Assembly: GCA_029641185.1 (NCBI GenBank) | Contig: JAPWGK010000025.1 | Location: 62,001-126,000, forward strand | Direction of reading: 5' to 3' | Length of the DNA stretch: 64,000 nt | Source: Pseudofabraea citricarpa | Taxonomy: Eukaryota; Ascomycota; Leotiomycetes; Helotiales; Dermateaceae | Part shown: in pieces, positions 63,439-64,000 of the stretch | Numbering within the stretch: the stretch's first letter is position 1 | How the letters are laid out: every line of letters starts with the position of its first letter | Translations under genes and position numbers: made by a program | Notes under the pieces: model-generated | What the model saw: only the letters and a program-made list of their open reading frames with translations | The model's database searches: none | What the model was told of the DNA's origin: nothing

Positions 63439-64000
63439 GTTTATAGCTGTCCAGAGAGGGAAGTCGTGTCCAGCTAGAGCGTGATTGATTTTTGTGAAGG
63501 TGACACAGTTCACACCCAAATTCTCAATTGTGCTTCCGAGCTCGCTGCCCTGTTTACTGCAATGGGTAACACGGGATCTTTCGTGTGTAATTTCGTTGCA
63601 AGATGATGTAGAAGTAGGGCGGGGATATACTTGGCGACGCGCTATGCCTGAAGAGGCAGCGCTAGAACCAAGTTTCACAGGGCTGACAGGGCTGGCTAAG
63701 TCGAAAACAGGTTTGCAGGAGATGCACGTGGGCATTGAAGCTGATGTGAGATTGATATTCAGAATTAAAATACACTCACCAGTGCAAGAGATCCGTAATT
63801 CTGACGTGCTGTGTATTGAGGTCTAAATACCAGATTGGGGTGGTCTGGTTGTGAAGTAATGTGACTTCCTTGTAATGTGGATTTAACTAGGATTTCCTTT
63901 TAAGGATGTGAGTTCTTAATCCCAAGGCCTTACACAGTGGAGAAAATATATGCGTGACAATGACATACTTCGGAAATCATTGTCTAGTTTTGAAAGCTTC
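63439..64000. other. 5' region of the phospholipase C gene
   Basis: Leader and promoter sequence; the minus frame stays open to 63735 but lacks domain content. No other gene is seen before the window ends. Confidence 0.45.

Overview
The window is nuclear DNA of a filamentous ascomycete (Pezizomycotina). The signs are 40-70 bp GT-AG introns that rebuild complete families in frame, fungus-specific families (UstYa/DUF3328, Zn2Cys6 regulators with Fungal_trans domains, CE12 and GH1 enzymes, fungal MFS permeases) and an intron-bearing tRNA-Ser. Leotiomycetes is my best guess for the class, with low confidence. Gene models were assembled by reading splice sites; those with exon coordinates and reading-frame sums given are the most reliable. 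No database search was possible.  Layout. (1) 0.6-6.1 kb: a compact RiPP cluster of the dikaritin/cyclochlorotine-like UstYa type. A secreted precursor carries eight identical copies of the decapeptide EFPFPTYAGV between kexin sites. Around it lie three DUF3328 oxidase genes, each with both HxxHC motifs. (2) 6.5-17.1 kb: secreted and uptake functions. These are a Ser/Thr-rich PAN-like protein, a GH1 beta-glucosidase, a rhamnogalacturonan acetylesterase, an MFS sugar transporter and a secreted alpha-carbonic anhydrase. (3) 17.1-29.8 kb: a sparse, AT-rich stretch with a Dal5-type permease, an SGNH esterase, a decayed Zn2Cys6 regulator and a GPI-anchored CHRD protein. (4) 29.8-39.3 kb: a polyol/pentose cluster with a zinc sorbitol/xylitol dehydrogenase, two paralogous SDRs, a sugar transporter and a Zn2Cys6 activator. 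Three of its promoters share a GGGTGAC-type site, which in one promoter is a long dyad. (5) 39.7-43.2 kb: two secreted proteins of unknown function, one cut up by several kexin sites. (6) 44.4-49.1 kb: a 2OG-Fe(II) oxygenase-like protein, an ornithine-cyclodeaminase-family protein and a ThDP-dependent enzyme, possibly a small metabolic cluster. (7) 50-64 kb: GC-richer, low-complexity-rich, housekeeping-like DNA with an MFS protein, a small glycine-rich gene on the minus strand, a rhomboid protease, two lineage-type proteins, tRNA-Ser(CGA) and phosphoinositide phospholipase C.  The most novel element is the RiPP cluster. Its core sequence is, to my knowledge, not one of the characterised dikaritin cores, and its product is likely a modified FPFPTYAGV-type peptide.
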